From: Hoeflea_A sp965216535
GTDB taxonomy: Bacteria > Pseudomonadota > Alphaproteobacteria > Rhizobiales > Rhizobiaceae
Reading direction: 5' to 3'
NCBI GenBank assembly: GCA_965216535.1
Contig: OZ244175.1
Location: forward strand, 5,208,001-5,272,000
Length of the DNA stretch: 64,000 nucleotides
Shown here: positions 1-8,844 of the stretch, piece by piece
Numbering within the stretch: position 1 is the first letter of the stretch
Layout: each line of letters starts with the position of its first letter
The notes under the pieces: generated by a model
What the model was told of the DNA's origin: nothing
Databases searched by the model: none
What the model saw: the letters and a program-made list of their open reading frames with translations, nothing else
Translations under genes and position numbers: made by a program

Positions 1-597
1 CTTGTCGTTGGTCACCAGATCGGCCAGCATGACAGGCACGTTGCTTTTGACCTTTACCGGGCGATGGAAGGACGTGGCAATCTGCACCTCCTGCCCCTGA
101 ATGTCGGGTTTGACAAACGCCATTTCCGGGAGGTTTTGTCGCTGCGGCTTCAAGAGAAGATTGCTCTCTTGCAAAACGGAGCCTGCGGAAAAATCCTTCG
201 GTGGCGCCATCGGCACCTCGGTCGTTACCCGTCCGCGCTTTTGCGACCGGTTGATCCGCTGTTCGTCGGGCACCGGGTTCTTGGTTCCATGACGGGTGCG
301 AATCGCCGCGGTACCGCCATTCGGCAGCCTGACGCCCTTGTCGGCAATCGTCGAACCCGTGGTTATGTCGTCCGTAAAGGCCATCTCGACCGAGTGAAGC
401 GAGCCGGCAGGTGCCTCGACGAGGTAGCTGTTCCAGCGGGCACCACCCTGGTCGACGCCGGACAAAAGGCTTGCCGTGTCGGAGAAAGCGATGGGCGATG
501 TCGTCAGGAAAAAGGCAAATGCCCCGAAGCTCATGGGCGCCGAGCAATGACGACCAGTGGCTGCAAGCAAGCCCTTGATGGCAGATCCGTTACGCAA
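1..597 (-). CDS. Secreted protein, N-terminal part (possible SleB-type cell wall hydrolase), runs off left edge
   Basis: The minus strand is open from about 597 to the left edge (199 codons), so this is the 5' part of a longer gene. A TTG at 597 has a good ribosome-binding site (GGAG about 7 bases upstream). An ATG at 534 is the alternative start. The first 40 residues look like a signal segment (SFGAFAFFLTTSPIAFS). The rest is polar and ends in ALVTNDK-like text (MLADLVTNDK). That wording resembles the N-terminal half of rhizobial SleB/Hydrolase_2 cell wall hydrolases as I remember them. The catalytic domain would lie outside the window, so the function is only a suggestion. Confidence 0.6.
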   Translation of the reverse strand, partial: MRNGSAIKGLLAATGRHCSAPMSFGAFAFFLTTSPIAFSDTASLLSGVDQGGARWNSYLVEAPAGSLHSVEMAFTDDITTGSTIADKGVRLPNGGTAAIRTRHGTKNPVPDEQRINRSQKRGRVTTEVPMAPPKDFSAGSVLQESNLLLKPQRQNLPEMAFVKPDIQGQEVQIATSFHRPVKVKSNVPVMLADLVTNDK

Positions 598-804
598 GAC
601 CCTACTCCAAAGCAACGCGTACTCAGGACAATTTGTTTCAATATGATCTATTAACGTTTATGGAGCGTTAACCGCGTTTCACAGCCGCCTCAGACCAATT
701 GGCAGTGAGAGTTTGAATTGCGGGTTTAATCAGGCAGAGCGGTCGGTGTCGCTGGATTTCTTGTCGCAGTCGGGTCACACTTTGTTGCGGTGACTGCTGA
801 TCTG

Positions 805-2217
805 TCAGCGCCGCCTCTTCTTGGAAGCAAACGGATTGTCGCCCTTCCGATATGAAATCCTCAATGGGACTCCAGGCAAACTGAAATCCTCGCGCAGCCC
901 GTTGATGAGATAGCGCGTATAGGACGCCGGCAACGCGTCCGGCCGGGTGCAGGAAATGACGAAGCCCGGAGGACGAGCCTTGATTTGGGTCATGTATTTC
1001 AGTCGCAGCCGTCGGCCCGATACGGCTGGCGGCGGATGCTGCACCGTCATGGTTTCGAGCCAGCGATTGAGCCGAGCGGTAGAAATGCGCCGGTTCCAGG
1101 TCCGGTGCGTATCAACGACCGCCTGCATGAGCTTGTCGAGCCCGTTGCCGGTCAACCCGGAAACAGGAACGGCGCGAATGCCGCGGACCTGGGGCAGAAG
1201 CCGTTCGGTCTTTTCGCGCAGATCGGCCAGTGTCTCCTGGCGATCTTCCACGATGTCCCATTTGTTGAAGGCGATGACCGGTGCCCTGCCCTCGCGGATC
1301 ACCAGGTCGGCGATCTGCAGGTCCTGCTTCTCGAACGGGACATCGACATCGAGAACGATCACGACGACCTCAGCGAAGCGGATAGCCCGAAGCGCGTCCG
1401 CGACCGACAGTTTTTCGATCTTCTCCTGGACCCGCGCCTTGCGGCGCAGGCCGGCCGTATCGAACATCTTGATATGCCGGCCCTTCCAATCCCAATCGAC
1501 GGAGATGGAATCACGTGTAATGCCGGCCTCCGGACCGGTCAGCAGGCGCTCCTCGCCGACATAGCGGTTGATCAGGGTTGACTTGCCCGCATTGGGACGG
1601 CCGACGATGGCCACCCGGAGCGGCTTGCTGTCGTCGTACGCTTCCTCTTCGCTTTCGTCGTCGTCAATGGTGATGTCGACATCCGTAACGGCCTCAGCTT
1701 CTTCCAGAGGCAAGGCAATATCCTCTCCGACGGCTTCGACGATGGCGTCGCGAAGATCGAGCATGCCCTGGCCGTGTTCGGCAGAGATCGGACAGGGTTC
1801 GCCAAGACCCAGGCGGAAGGCATCATAAAGACCGCCCTCGGATCCGCGCGATTCTGCCTTGTTGGCAACCAGCACCACCGGTTTGCCGCGACGGCGCAGG
1901 ATTGATGCCAGGGTTTCGTCGGCCGGTGTGATACCGGCTTTGGCGTCGACCAGAAAAAGCGCCAGATCGGCTTCATCGATGGCCGCTTCGGTCTGAGCCC
2001 GCATCCGCCCCTCGAGCGAATCGGGGTCCGATTCCTCGAGACCGGCCGTATCGATGATGCCGAATTCAAGGTCGACAAGCCGGGCGTCACCCGGCCTGCG
2101 GTCGCGGGTCAGTCCAGGCGTGTCGTCGACGAGCGCAAGCTTACGGCCGGCGAGCCGATTGAAGAGTGTTGACTTGCCGACATTGGGACGCCCGACAATG
2201 GCGACGGTAAAGGACAT
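805..2217 (-). CDS. der: Ribosome-associated GTPase Der (EngA)
   Basis: Double-GTPase protein needed for 50S subunit maturation, 470 residues, the usual Der length. The first G domain shows GRPNVGKS at residues 9-16 and DTAGL near 57. The second shows GRPNAGKS near 210, DTAGL and NKWD. A KH-like C-terminal domain follows, ending in a basic tail (SKKRRR). An acidic linker (DDDESEEEAYDD) joins the two G domains. The start at 2217 sits just downstream of the TPR gene's stop, so the two are probably co-transcribed. In E. coli yfgM, bamB and der are neighbours; here bamB is absent between them. Confidence 0.97.
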   Translation of the reverse strand: MSFTVAIVGRPNVGKSTLFNRLAGRKLALVDDTPGLTRDRRPGDARLVDLEFGIIDTAGLEESDPDSLEGRMRAQTEAAIDEADLALFLVDAKAGITPADETLASILRRRGKPVVLVANKAESRGSEGGLYDAFRLGLGEPCPISAEHGQGMLDLRDAIVEAVGEDIALPLEEAEAVTDVDITIDDDESEEEAYDDSKPLRVAIVGRPNAGKSTLINRYVGEERLLTGPEAGITRDSISVDWDWKGRHIKMFDTAGLRRKARVQEKIEKLSVADALRAIRFAEVVVIVLDVDVPFEKQDLQIADLVIREGRAPVIAFNKWDIVEDRQETLADLREKTERLLPQVRGIRAVPVSGLTGNGLDKLMQAVVDTHRTWNRRISTARLNRWLETMTVQHPPPAVSGRRLRLKYMTQIKARPPGFVISCTRPDALPASYTRYLINGLREDFSLPGVPLRISYRKGDNPFASKKRRR

Positions 2218-2235
2218 CTGGGCACCCGAAACAGG

Positions 2236-2907
2236 TCAGGATTGAGCCGCCTTGCCGCTGGCGGCAATCAGGTCGAGCATGATCTCGGTGCGCTGAAACA
2301 CACCGGAGGGAACTTCGGTATCGCCGGCGATGAGATCGAACCATTCGCGCGCCTTGGCGATATCGCCTGCTTTCCATGCGGCCAGGCCCAGGGCTTCACG
2401 GGCCGAATGACGCATGGAGTTGTCGGCTCCGCTGAGTTGTTCAACCTGACCGGCGACGTCGTCGTAGCTGCCATGATCAACCAGCAGATAGCCGGCCCGG
2501 ATGCGGGCCGCATCGCGAAGCGCGGTTGGAACACCGCCATCATTGCCGATGGTCGAGAACGCAGAGATGGCGGCCTGGTAGTCCTGCTTGTCAGCAAGAA
2601 CGGTCGCTGCGCGCATGCGGGCCAACACCGGATAGGATCCGTGCCCGTCTTTCTCCAGGGTCTGCAGAGCTTCCAGCGCCTGGTCCTGCTGACCGTCACG
2701 CGCCAGGTTCAGTGCCGCGAGGAAGGCATCGCCGGATTGCGAGGCCTGGCTCTGACGCCAGTAGTCGTATCCCCGGTCTGCGGCCGTGCCGGCGACGATG
2801 AGCACGGCAACGCCTATGATGTACTTGCCGAAGCGCGTCCAAATGTTTTTCATCCGGTCGGAGCGCAGTTCCTCGTCGACTTCGCGAATAAAGCTGTCGT
2901 CTGACAT
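2236..2907 (-). CDS. YfgM-like membrane-anchored TPR protein
   Basis: 223 residues with a short cytoplasmic N-terminus (DSFIREVDEELRSDRMKNIW), one transmembrane segment at about residues 29-46, and a helical TPR-like periplasmic part. This is the layout of the YfgM/TPR_21 family, an ancillary subunit of the SecYEG translocon and periplasmic chaperone network in E. coli. The position directly upstream of der matches the conserved neighbourhood. The TPR units are degenerate and I recognise the family mainly from the N-terminal motif and context. Confidence 0.85.
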   Translation of the reverse strand: MSDDSFIREVDEELRSDRMKNIWTRFGKYIIGVAVLIVAGTAADRGYDYWRQSQASQSGDAFLAALNLARDGQQDQALEALQTLEKDGHGSYPVLARMRAATVLADKQDYQAAISAFSTIGNDGGVPTALRDAARIRAGYLLVDHGSYDDVAGQVEQLSGADNSMRHSAREALGLAAWKAGDIAKAREWFDLIAGDTEVPSGVFQRTEIMLDLIAASGKAAQS

Positions 2908-3054
2908 GTGTTAACCCGGCTGGCCCGGTCCTCAACTCGATGCGCGCTGACTGCGCATCATTGTGATGTGCTTAAGCGGCGCCTTGTACCTGATTTTGCC
3001 GCGCATGTAAGCGGAAATCTGGGCTTTCGCAACCGTGCAGCCATGGCAGCGGCG

Positions 3055-3639
3055 TCAGATGACGATCGGTGGCAGGCCGATAAGCCACTCGTGCAGCTTC
3101 CAAACGACCAGAACATAGGCGACCAGGCCGATCACAATGGCGATAATGTCGTTGCGCACCGGTCCTGGCGCCGGGGGCGTGGTCAAGCCGGCCCGTTCTC
3201 GTCGGCTTTCGGAGATCCGATCGCAGATTGCCCAGACGAGAAAGCCGCCGAACAGCAGCACCGAAGCAAGATCGCCATTGCTCAGCAGGTGACCGAAGGC
3301 CCACAATTTGACGGCAAGAAGCATCGGATGCTTGATCGCCGCCTTAATCCGTCCCGACGGAACATAGGCCGACGCGAGCAGGATGAAGGACACCAGCATG
3401 AGCAGCAAGGTGATGTGGCTGAACCAGAAGGGCAGAACGTAAAGTATCGGTCCCTCGCCCTGAGCGGAACCGAAGCCCCAGATGATCACGACGAAACCGA
3501 CAAGGGCCACAAGGGAATAAAGGCCTTTCCAGGCGTTCTCTCCGCGCTGGGCAATGAAGTCTGCACGGAATTGCGGCGCCACCATCCGCACCGAATGAAT
3601 GCCGAGAAACAGCACCAGCCCCAAAATCAGCCAAATCAT
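3055..3639 (-). CDS. NnrU family membrane protein
   Basis: About 194 residues, mostly hydrophobic, with five or six likely transmembrane segments starting with IWLILGLVLFLGIHSVRM. The HSVRM(V)AP segment and the KHPMLLAVKLWAFGHLL segment are typical of NnrU. NnrU is linked to nitrite/nitric oxide reduction in rhizobia but is also common outside denitrification clusters; no denitrification gene is seen here. The start at 3639 is chosen because AAGGGGGCGAGC precedes it. An in-frame ATG at 3663 has no such site. Confidence 0.87.
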   Translation of the reverse strand: MIWLILGLVLFLGIHSVRMVAPQFRADFIAQRGENAWKGLYSLVALVGFVVIIWGFGSAQGEGPILYVLPFWFSHITLLLMLVSFILLASAYVPSGRIKAAIKHPMLLAVKLWAFGHLLSNGDLASVLLFGGFLVWAICDRISESRRERAGLTTPPAPGPVRNDIIAIVIGLVAYVLVVWKLHEWLIGLPPIVI

Positions 3640-3708
3640 GCTCGCCCCCTTTTGCCCGCGCATCCGCCGAGCCGTTTCAATTGACGCTGAATGATTCTAA
3701 TCTGGCAT

Positions 3709-4041
3709 ATGGCAATCGATCTGGGTATTGCAAGAAATCGACTGGCGGAGCGGAAGGCGGAGATCGAGGACATGTCGCGCCTTTCGGAGGAAGCCCGATC
3801 CACGGTCATGCTCGATCAGCAGGCCGTCGGACGGCTGTCGCGCATGGATTCGATGCAACAACAGGCCATGGCCGAGGCGCAGGAGCGGCAAAGACAGCGC
3901 GACCTGACCCGCATCGAGATGGCCGAGCGGCGCATCAAGGACGGCGATTACGGCTATTGCATCGAGTGCGATTGCGAAATTCCGGACGGACGGCTGGCCA
4001 TCGATCCCATGGCGGAAAAGTGCGTCAACTGCGCATCATAG
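3709..4041 (+). CDS. TraR/DksA C4-type zinc finger protein
   Basis: 110 residues with a long charged helical hairpin followed by a C-terminal four-cysteine zinc finger. Cys84 and Cys87 (CIEC) and Cys105 and Cys108 (CVNC) are the likely ligands; Cys89 is extra. DksA/TraR proteins enter the RNA polymerase secondary channel and modulate initiation. This one has the short TraR-like size and lacks the length of canonical DksA, so it may be a secondary homologue. Start ATG 3709 follows a divergent promoter region shared with nnrU. An upstream in-frame ATG at 3691 would add six residues. Confidence 0.88.
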   Translation: MAIDLGIARNRLAERKAEIEDMSRLSEEARSTVMLDQQAVGRLSRMDSMQQQAMAEAQERQRQRDLTRIEMAERRIKDGDYGYCIECDCEIPDGRLAIDPMAEKCVNCAS

Positions 4042-4149
4042 TTCCGCCCGAATCGGACGCGCATTGATGGCGCTTGTGTTTTTGGGTCATCACTTTGTTT
4101 CATCTCTGATATATTGAGTGAAAAAATCGTCCTGGTTTCGGGGGGTGGC

Positions 4150-5133
4150 ATGCCTGTACGCGTGGCGTTTGTGGGTCTATTGGCGAGTCTTTTCATGGCC
4201 TTGCCGGCATCTGCTGATACATCGCACAAGGATCAGCTGGTCATCGTTTCCTTCGATGGTGCCCATGACAACAAGCTGTGGGCCAAAAGTCGCGCCATCG
4301 CCGCGGACACCGGCGCCCGATTTACCTATTTCCTGTCCTGCACCTTTTTGATGACCCGCGAACAGGGCAAAGCCTACAAGGCGCCCGGGCAACGTCGCGG
4401 CCGCTCGAATGTCGGCTTTGCGCAGACGCGCGAGGAGGTTGGCCAGCGACTCGACCATATCTGGAGTGCTCGCGGCGAAGGCCACGAGATGGCCAGCCAC
4501 GGGTGTGGCCATTTCGACGGCAAGCGCTGGAGCAAGCGACAATGGAAGACTGAATTCGCTTCTTTTTCGGATACGCTCGAGAGAGCCTGGGCCAATGCCG
4601 GCCGTTCCGAGGAAGAACCATCCGGTTGGAAAGACTTTGCCGAAAGTGAGATTGCCGGGTTCAGGGCCCCTTACCTGTCGACCAACGGCGCCATGATCGA
4701 TGCGCTCGACGCGACCGGCTTTGCCTATGACGCCAGCGGCGTGTCGCGCGGACCCGTACTGCCTGGACAACACAAGGGTTTGTCGACGTTCGAGCTGCCG
4801 CTGATCACTGAGGGTCCGCGCAATCGTCGGGTCATTGCGATGGACTACAATCTGTTCGTTCGCCACTCCGGCGGACTGGAAAATGCCACCCAGTCGAAGG
4901 ACTTCGAGGATCGCAGTTATGAAGCCTTCAAACGGGCGTTCGACGGCGAATATGATGGCGCGCGCCGCCCGCTGCAGATCGGCATGCATTTTGTCGAAAT
5001 GAATGGCGGCGCCTATTGGCGCGCGGTTGAACGCTTGTTGGCCGACGTCTGTGGCCTTGAGGACGTCGCATGCGTCACCTACCGCGAAGCGATCGAGCGA
5101 CTGGAGCGGCGTGACGCCGGCGGCGGCGCCTGA
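4150..5133 (+). CDS. Secreted polysaccharide deacetylase (NodB-fold)
   Basis: 327 residues with a signal peptide (VAFVGLLASLFMALPASA). A NodB-homology motif follows the cleavage site: SFDGAHD, with Asp36 and Asp40. The metal-binding histidine motif is HEMASHGCGH (His112, His117, His121), and there is a GFRAPYLS motif near residue 180. These indicate a metal-dependent carbohydrate esterase acting in the periplasm, probably removing N-acetyl or O-acetyl groups. The substrate cannot be read. The start at 4150 follows GGGGGGTGG. It stands alone with the same orientation as the next gene but 115 bases apart. Confidence 0.85.
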   Translation: MPVRVAFVGLLASLFMALPASADTSHKDQLVIVSFDGAHDNKLWAKSRAIAADTGARFTYFLSCTFLMTREQGKAYKAPGQRRGRSNVGFAQTREEVGQRLDHIWSARGEGHEMASHGCGHFDGKRWSKRQWKTEFASFSDTLERAWANAGRSEEEPSGWKDFAESEIAGFRAPYLSTNGAMIDALDATGFAYDASGVSRGPVLPGQHKGLSTFELPLITEGPRNRRVIAMDYNLFVRHSGGLENATQSKDFEDRSYEAFKRAFDGEYDGARRPLQIGMHFVEMNGGAYWRAVERLLADVCGLEDVACVTYREAIERLERRDAGGGA

Positions 5134-5248
5134 TTAGATCGCTTCGGGCTGAAAGATTTTCGTTTACCCAACGAGAATATGCCGCTGTACATGTTTGCGT
5201 CACCATTGCATGACAATGTCGACGGCCTACAACAATGGAGCGAAACCG

Positions 5249-6400
5249 ATGCGGTTTACACCACTCGCCTTTTCCCTTGCCGCAAGCCTGATGCTTGCCT
5301 CAGCCGCACCGGCGGCGGATGACGACACCATCCTGTTCGGCGCGGTGTTCAATCTGGCAGGGCCGCAGGCGACCTTCGGTGTGCCGTCATCAAATGGCGC
5401 CATGCTGGCGATGCAGCAGATCAACGATGATGGCGGCGTCCTCGACAAGGACCTGGCCGCCATCACCATCGGCAGCGACAGCAATCTCTCGATCGTTGGT
5501 CAAGCCATGCAAAGTGCGCTGATCGAAAGCCCCTCCCTGGTCGCTTACCTCGGCCTGTCGGACCCAACCCAGGTGCGCGCGGCCGCAGCAGTCGCAAAGC
5601 AAAGTGGGCATGTCTTCTTGACCAGCGGTGCAACGTCGCCGAAGCTGACCGAAGCCTATCCGGACATTCTCTTCCTTGCCTGTTTTGGCGACAATGTTCA
5701 GGCGGCTGCTGGCGCTGAATGGGCTTACAGCAAGCTTGGCGCCAAGACCGTGCACATCCTGGCCGACATGGAGCGCACCTATCCGAAGCTGCTGCAGGGG
5801 TATTTTGCCGAAAGTTTCACGGCTTTGGGCGGCAAAGTCACCGGCACCGATTCACTGACCATGCAAAGCGACACCGTTGCCGTGAAGGACCCCGGCGATG
5901 TGGACCTGGTCTATGTCAGCGTCGAGACGGCCGCGGCGGCGGTAAAGGTGATCAAGAGCCTGAGGGATGCCGGATACAAGGGCCCCGTCCTCGGTGGCGA
6001 CGGCTATGACGACCCGAGCGTCTGGGCCAAGGCCGGAGATCTGGGCGCTATCTATTTCACCACCCACGTCTATCTCGGCTCCGACAATCCTGATCCGACG
6101 GTGACCGCCTTCGTGTCGGACTACAAGCTCACTTATGATGAGGATCCGTCGGCTTTCTCGGCGCTGGCCTATGACGCCGTCGGTCTGATGGCGGAGGCGA
6201 TCAAGAATGTCGGTGCACCCGATTCAACAAAGATCGCTGAAGGCCTGCTCGCAATCGACGGCTACAAGGGCGTTACCGGAACCATCAGCTACGCCGGGGG
6301 CACACACATCCCGGTCAAGTCGGTCACGATCGTGAAGGTCGAGCAAAGCACGCTCAAGCTGGTTGAAACGGTAACGCCGAAAAACGTTCCGAATCCCTAG
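5249..6400 (+). CDS. Branched-chain amino acid-type ABC substrate-binding protein (orphan)
   Basis: 383 residues. A signal peptide (residues 1-22, ending SAAPA) precedes a Peripla_BP_6 fold of the LivJ/LIVBP kind: ILFGAVFNLAGPQATFG at the first strand, LTSGATSPKLTE near residue 130, and a second lobe with YKGPVLGGDGYDDPSV. Proteins of this family deliver branched-chain amino acids, amides or aromatic acids to Liv-type permeases. No permease or ATPase is adjacent, so it either serves a distant transporter or has a sensory role. Start ATG 5249 has GGAG eight bases upstream; the longer reading frame begins at 5195. Confidence 0.88.
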   Translation: MRFTPLAFSLAASLMLASAAPAADDDTILFGAVFNLAGPQATFGVPSSNGAMLAMQQINDDGGVLDKDLAAITIGSDSNLSIVGQAMQSALIESPSLVAYLGLSDPTQVRAAAAVAKQSGHVFLTSGATSPKLTEAYPDILFLACFGDNVQAAAGAEWAYSKLGAKTVHILADMERTYPKLLQGYFAESFTALGGKVTGTDSLTMQSDTVAVKDPGDVDLVYVSVETAAAAVKVIKSLRDAGYKGPVLGGDGYDDPSVWAKAGDLGAIYFTTHVYLGSDNPDPTVTAFVSDYKLTYDEDPSAFSALAYDAVGLMAEAIKNVGAPDSTKIAEGLLAIDGYKGVTGTISYAGGTHIPVKSVTIVKVEQSTLKLVETVTPKNVPNP

Positions 6401-6426
6401 AGTTAGCTTCCACCAGATCGAACCGG

Positions 6427-7425
6427 TTAACGGTGACCGCTGCCGATCAGTTCACGCTGGACGATGGCCAGGCTGGCTGGTGCATCCTGACGGGAGATCG
6501 CATCTGTGAGTGCAGGGTCACCCGAAAGCCGACGAGCGATTGGTAGCAGCCGTTCGACGACTTCGATGTTGAGCTTCGCCTCGGCAACCGGGTCGACGCC
6601 GGCATGGTCCGGAAACGTATCGAAATAGAGGGCGCCCTCGTAGCCCATCGAGACCAGCGTCGCCAGCAATTCCACTGTCTGGATCGGGTGCACACTGGCG
6701 ACAGCCAGACCGTCATCGCGCTTGGCATAACCGTCGTTGAGATGAACGCCCAGCAACCGGCTGTGGCGCGCGCCGACCACGGCCGCCCAGGCCGGCATTT
6801 CATCGGCATAGAGCACGTGGGCAAAGTCCAGGGTCACACCGAGATTGCCGCGCTCGGCCTCGCGGATCGCCAGAAGCGTTGCGCCCAGATCGGGCATTAG
6901 CGCAAAGGCACGCGGTTCGTTGGGCTTGTATTCGATGGCGATATCGACATCAGGATTGTGGTCGCAGACGCGGCGGATCGCGTCGATGGTGTCGTCCCAG
7001 GCCTTGGCGTAATCCATCTGGAAAGAATAATCGAAGCCGTCCTGCCCGAGCCACAGGGTCATCAGGGTTCCACCCATATCCGCCAGCGTGTCGATGCCGC
7101 GGCGCGTCAGATCGATCGCCGCATCCCGCACGCTTCGGTCCGGATGGGTGAAGGCGCCAAGCTTGAACTCCGGCAATGAATAGTAGCGCATTGCCAGGCC
7201 GTTGAGCGCCATGCCGCTTGCCTGCAGGGTGCCGCCGATTTCGGCGACGGCCTCATCCTGGAAGTGATCCGGATAGTTGAGATCCGCCGCCGTCAGTCCG
7301 GCAGACGCAGCACGCTCAATCAGGTCACGGGTGGTGACGGCGTTGCGCCCGTGCCTTGCCTGCGCCCCGATGCGGAAGGCATTGAGGCGCGCGGCATAGA
7401 GGGGAGATCGCTCGGCAAGGCTCAT
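6427..7425 (-). CDS. Sugar phosphate isomerase/epimerase-like TIM-barrel protein
   Basis: 332 residues of the AP_endonuc_2/xylose-isomerase-like TIM-barrel superfamily. Recognisable barrel elements are IAIEYKPNEPR (metal-site Glu), GVTLDFAHVLY (Asp and His), LGVHLNDGYAKRDDGL (His) and the C-terminal GALYFDTFPD. Metal-dependent members isomerise or epimerise sugars such as rhamnose, fuculose or inositol intermediates. The substrate is not deducible. It ends close to the orphan binding protein on the opposite strand and starts 17 bases after sbmA, so it may be read through from sbmA. Confidence 0.8.
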   Translation of the reverse strand: MSLAERSPLYAARLNAFRIGAQARHGRNAVTTRDLIERAASAGLTAADLNYPDHFQDEAVAEIGGTLQASGMALNGLAMRYYSLPEFKLGAFTHPDRSVRDAAIDLTRRGIDTLADMGGTLMTLWLGQDGFDYSFQMDYAKAWDDTIDAIRRVCDHNPDVDIAIEYKPNEPRAFALMPDLGATLLAIREAERGNLGVTLDFAHVLYADEMPAWAAVVGARHSRLLGVHLNDGYAKRDDGLAVASVHPIQTVELLATLVSMGYEGALYFDTFPDHAGVDPVAEAKLNIEVVERLLPIARRLSGDPALTDAISRQDAPASLAIVQRELIGSGHR

Positions 7426-7441
7426 ATCCGCTCAACTCCGA

Positions 7442-8731
7442 TCATGGCCGTTCTGCTTCGATGACCGTGGACAGCGGATCGGAACCGGAATCCAGACGCG
7501 CCAGGTATTCTGCATCGATGCCCGGTAGCGGCTCGTTTCGAATGGCTGCCTCAAAGGTCTTCAGGCGTTTGTAGATCGACAGCAGTTCAACGATCGTCGT
7601 CCATGAATTCACCAGATACTGGAACGAATTGCTGACTTGGCTGAAGGCGGTCAAGATCTGCTGAAGGATGCCGAGCGTGATCTTGCCGGCGGCAATCGTC
7701 GGAATCAGGATCGTGTAGGCGAAGATCCCGTCTGCCTGGATGTAGAATCCTCGGGCAATGTTGAAATACATGTAGTGGAAATAGAGCCTGAAATAGTTCC
7801 GGCGAACGTTGGCGAACAGTTCGGCTACGGTCGGCGGCTGTGCCCGCTCTTCGTCGTCTTCGCCGTAAACGAGTTCCTTGCGGTAGGCCGCCTCGACGCG
7901 CTGGTTCTTGAACTCCAGACCCGGCAACTTGATCCCGACGACGGAGAGCAACACGGTTCCGAACAAGGACCAGAAAACCGCCGCGGTGAAGAGCGGAGCC
8001 GGGATTTCACCGATAATGGGCAATTCCGTGACGTGTTGAGAAAGATCCCAAAGCAGCGGAAGGAAGGCGAAAAGGGTCATGACCGAGTCGACCAGTGAGA
8101 CGCCGAGCCCCTCCATGATGCCGGCAAAGCGCATCGTGTCCTCCTGGACACGCTGCGAGGCGCCTTCAATGTGTCGGACTTCTGTCCACCGGGACATATA
8201 GTAGTTGTTCATCGCGGTGCGCCAACGGAAGATGTAGTGGCTGACCAGGAACCGGGTCGCGACGAAGACCGCCATCCACATGAAGGCGATGTACCCGAAC
8301 ACGATGATGAGGCTGTAGAGGTCCCACGCGGTGACGTCGTCGCTGCCCTCCAGGGCCTTTTGCACGGTGTCGAAGAACGGCCGCCGCCAGTTGTTCAGGG
8401 CCACCGACACTTGCACTGAGAAATAGGTCGAGAAGAGAATGACCGCAGACCCGAGGATCGACCATCGAAACCAGGGATGCGGGTTATACCAGTTCCAGAA
8501 CAGGGCGAAGAGCGCGACCGCGACGGTGTAATAAACGTAGAACCACAGGAAGCTTGGCGTCCAGAAGTAATGGATCCCGACAACCGGCGGCGCATCCGGC
8601 GGTGCGAACTGGAAGCCGATTGCTTCGCCGATCTCATCTCCGATCGTGTACCAGGCGAACACACAAAGGATCGTCCAGAGAACGGCCGATGTGAAAAACA
8701 GTTTTGGTGTGGGAAAAAATGATTTGAACAC
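7442..8731 (-). CDS. sbmA: SbmA/BacA-like peptide transporter
   Basis: 429 residues with seven or eight transmembrane segments. The family signatures are FFDTVQKALE in the first half, WRTAMNNYYMSRW, EGASQRVQEDTMRFA, and the conserved C-terminal NSFQYLVNSWTTIVELLSIYKRL. The family is a proton-driven inner-membrane importer of proline-rich and other antimicrobial peptides and modified peptides. In rhizobia the related BacA is needed for bacteroid survival. It carries the TM domain only, without an ABC ATPase domain. Its length is nearer to SbmA-type proteins (about 400) than to ABC-fused relatives. Confidence 0.92.
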   Translation of the reverse strand: MFKSFFPTPKLFFTSAVLWTILCVFAWYTIGDEIGEAIGFQFAPPDAPPVVGIHYFWTPSFLWFYVYYTVAVALFALFWNWYNPHPWFRWSILGSAVILFSTYFSVQVSVALNNWRRPFFDTVQKALEGSDDVTAWDLYSLIIVFGYIAFMWMAVFVATRFLVSHYIFRWRTAMNNYYMSRWTEVRHIEGASQRVQEDTMRFAGIMEGLGVSLVDSVMTLFAFLPLLWDLSQHVTELPIIGEIPAPLFTAAVFWSLFGTVLLSVVGIKLPGLEFKNQRVEAAYRKELVYGEDDEERAQPPTVAELFANVRRNYFRLYFHYMYFNIARGFYIQADGIFAYTILIPTIAAGKITLGILQQILTAFSQVSNSFQYLVNSWTTIVELLSIYKRLKTFEAAIRNEPLPGIDAEYLARLDSGSDPLSTVIEAERP

Positions 8732-8844
8732 GCTTTGGTCTCGCTGTGTTTCCTCGGGAAGCTGACTGCCGGATGGCCGGTGATGCTTTGTTCTGTTTTA
8801 CCGCCCGATATTCCTACCTATGGCCGCAGCCGTTCATTTGCATA

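Noticed and set aside
64..654. 196-codon plus-strand frame at the left edge
   Set aside because: The minus strand carries a better partial gene with TTG start, GGAG site and signal segment; the plus-strand translation is Arg/Gly-rich shadow.
2242..2904. 220-codon plus-strand frame opposite the TPR gene
   Set aside because: Shadow of the YfgM-like gene; no ribosome-binding site or motif.
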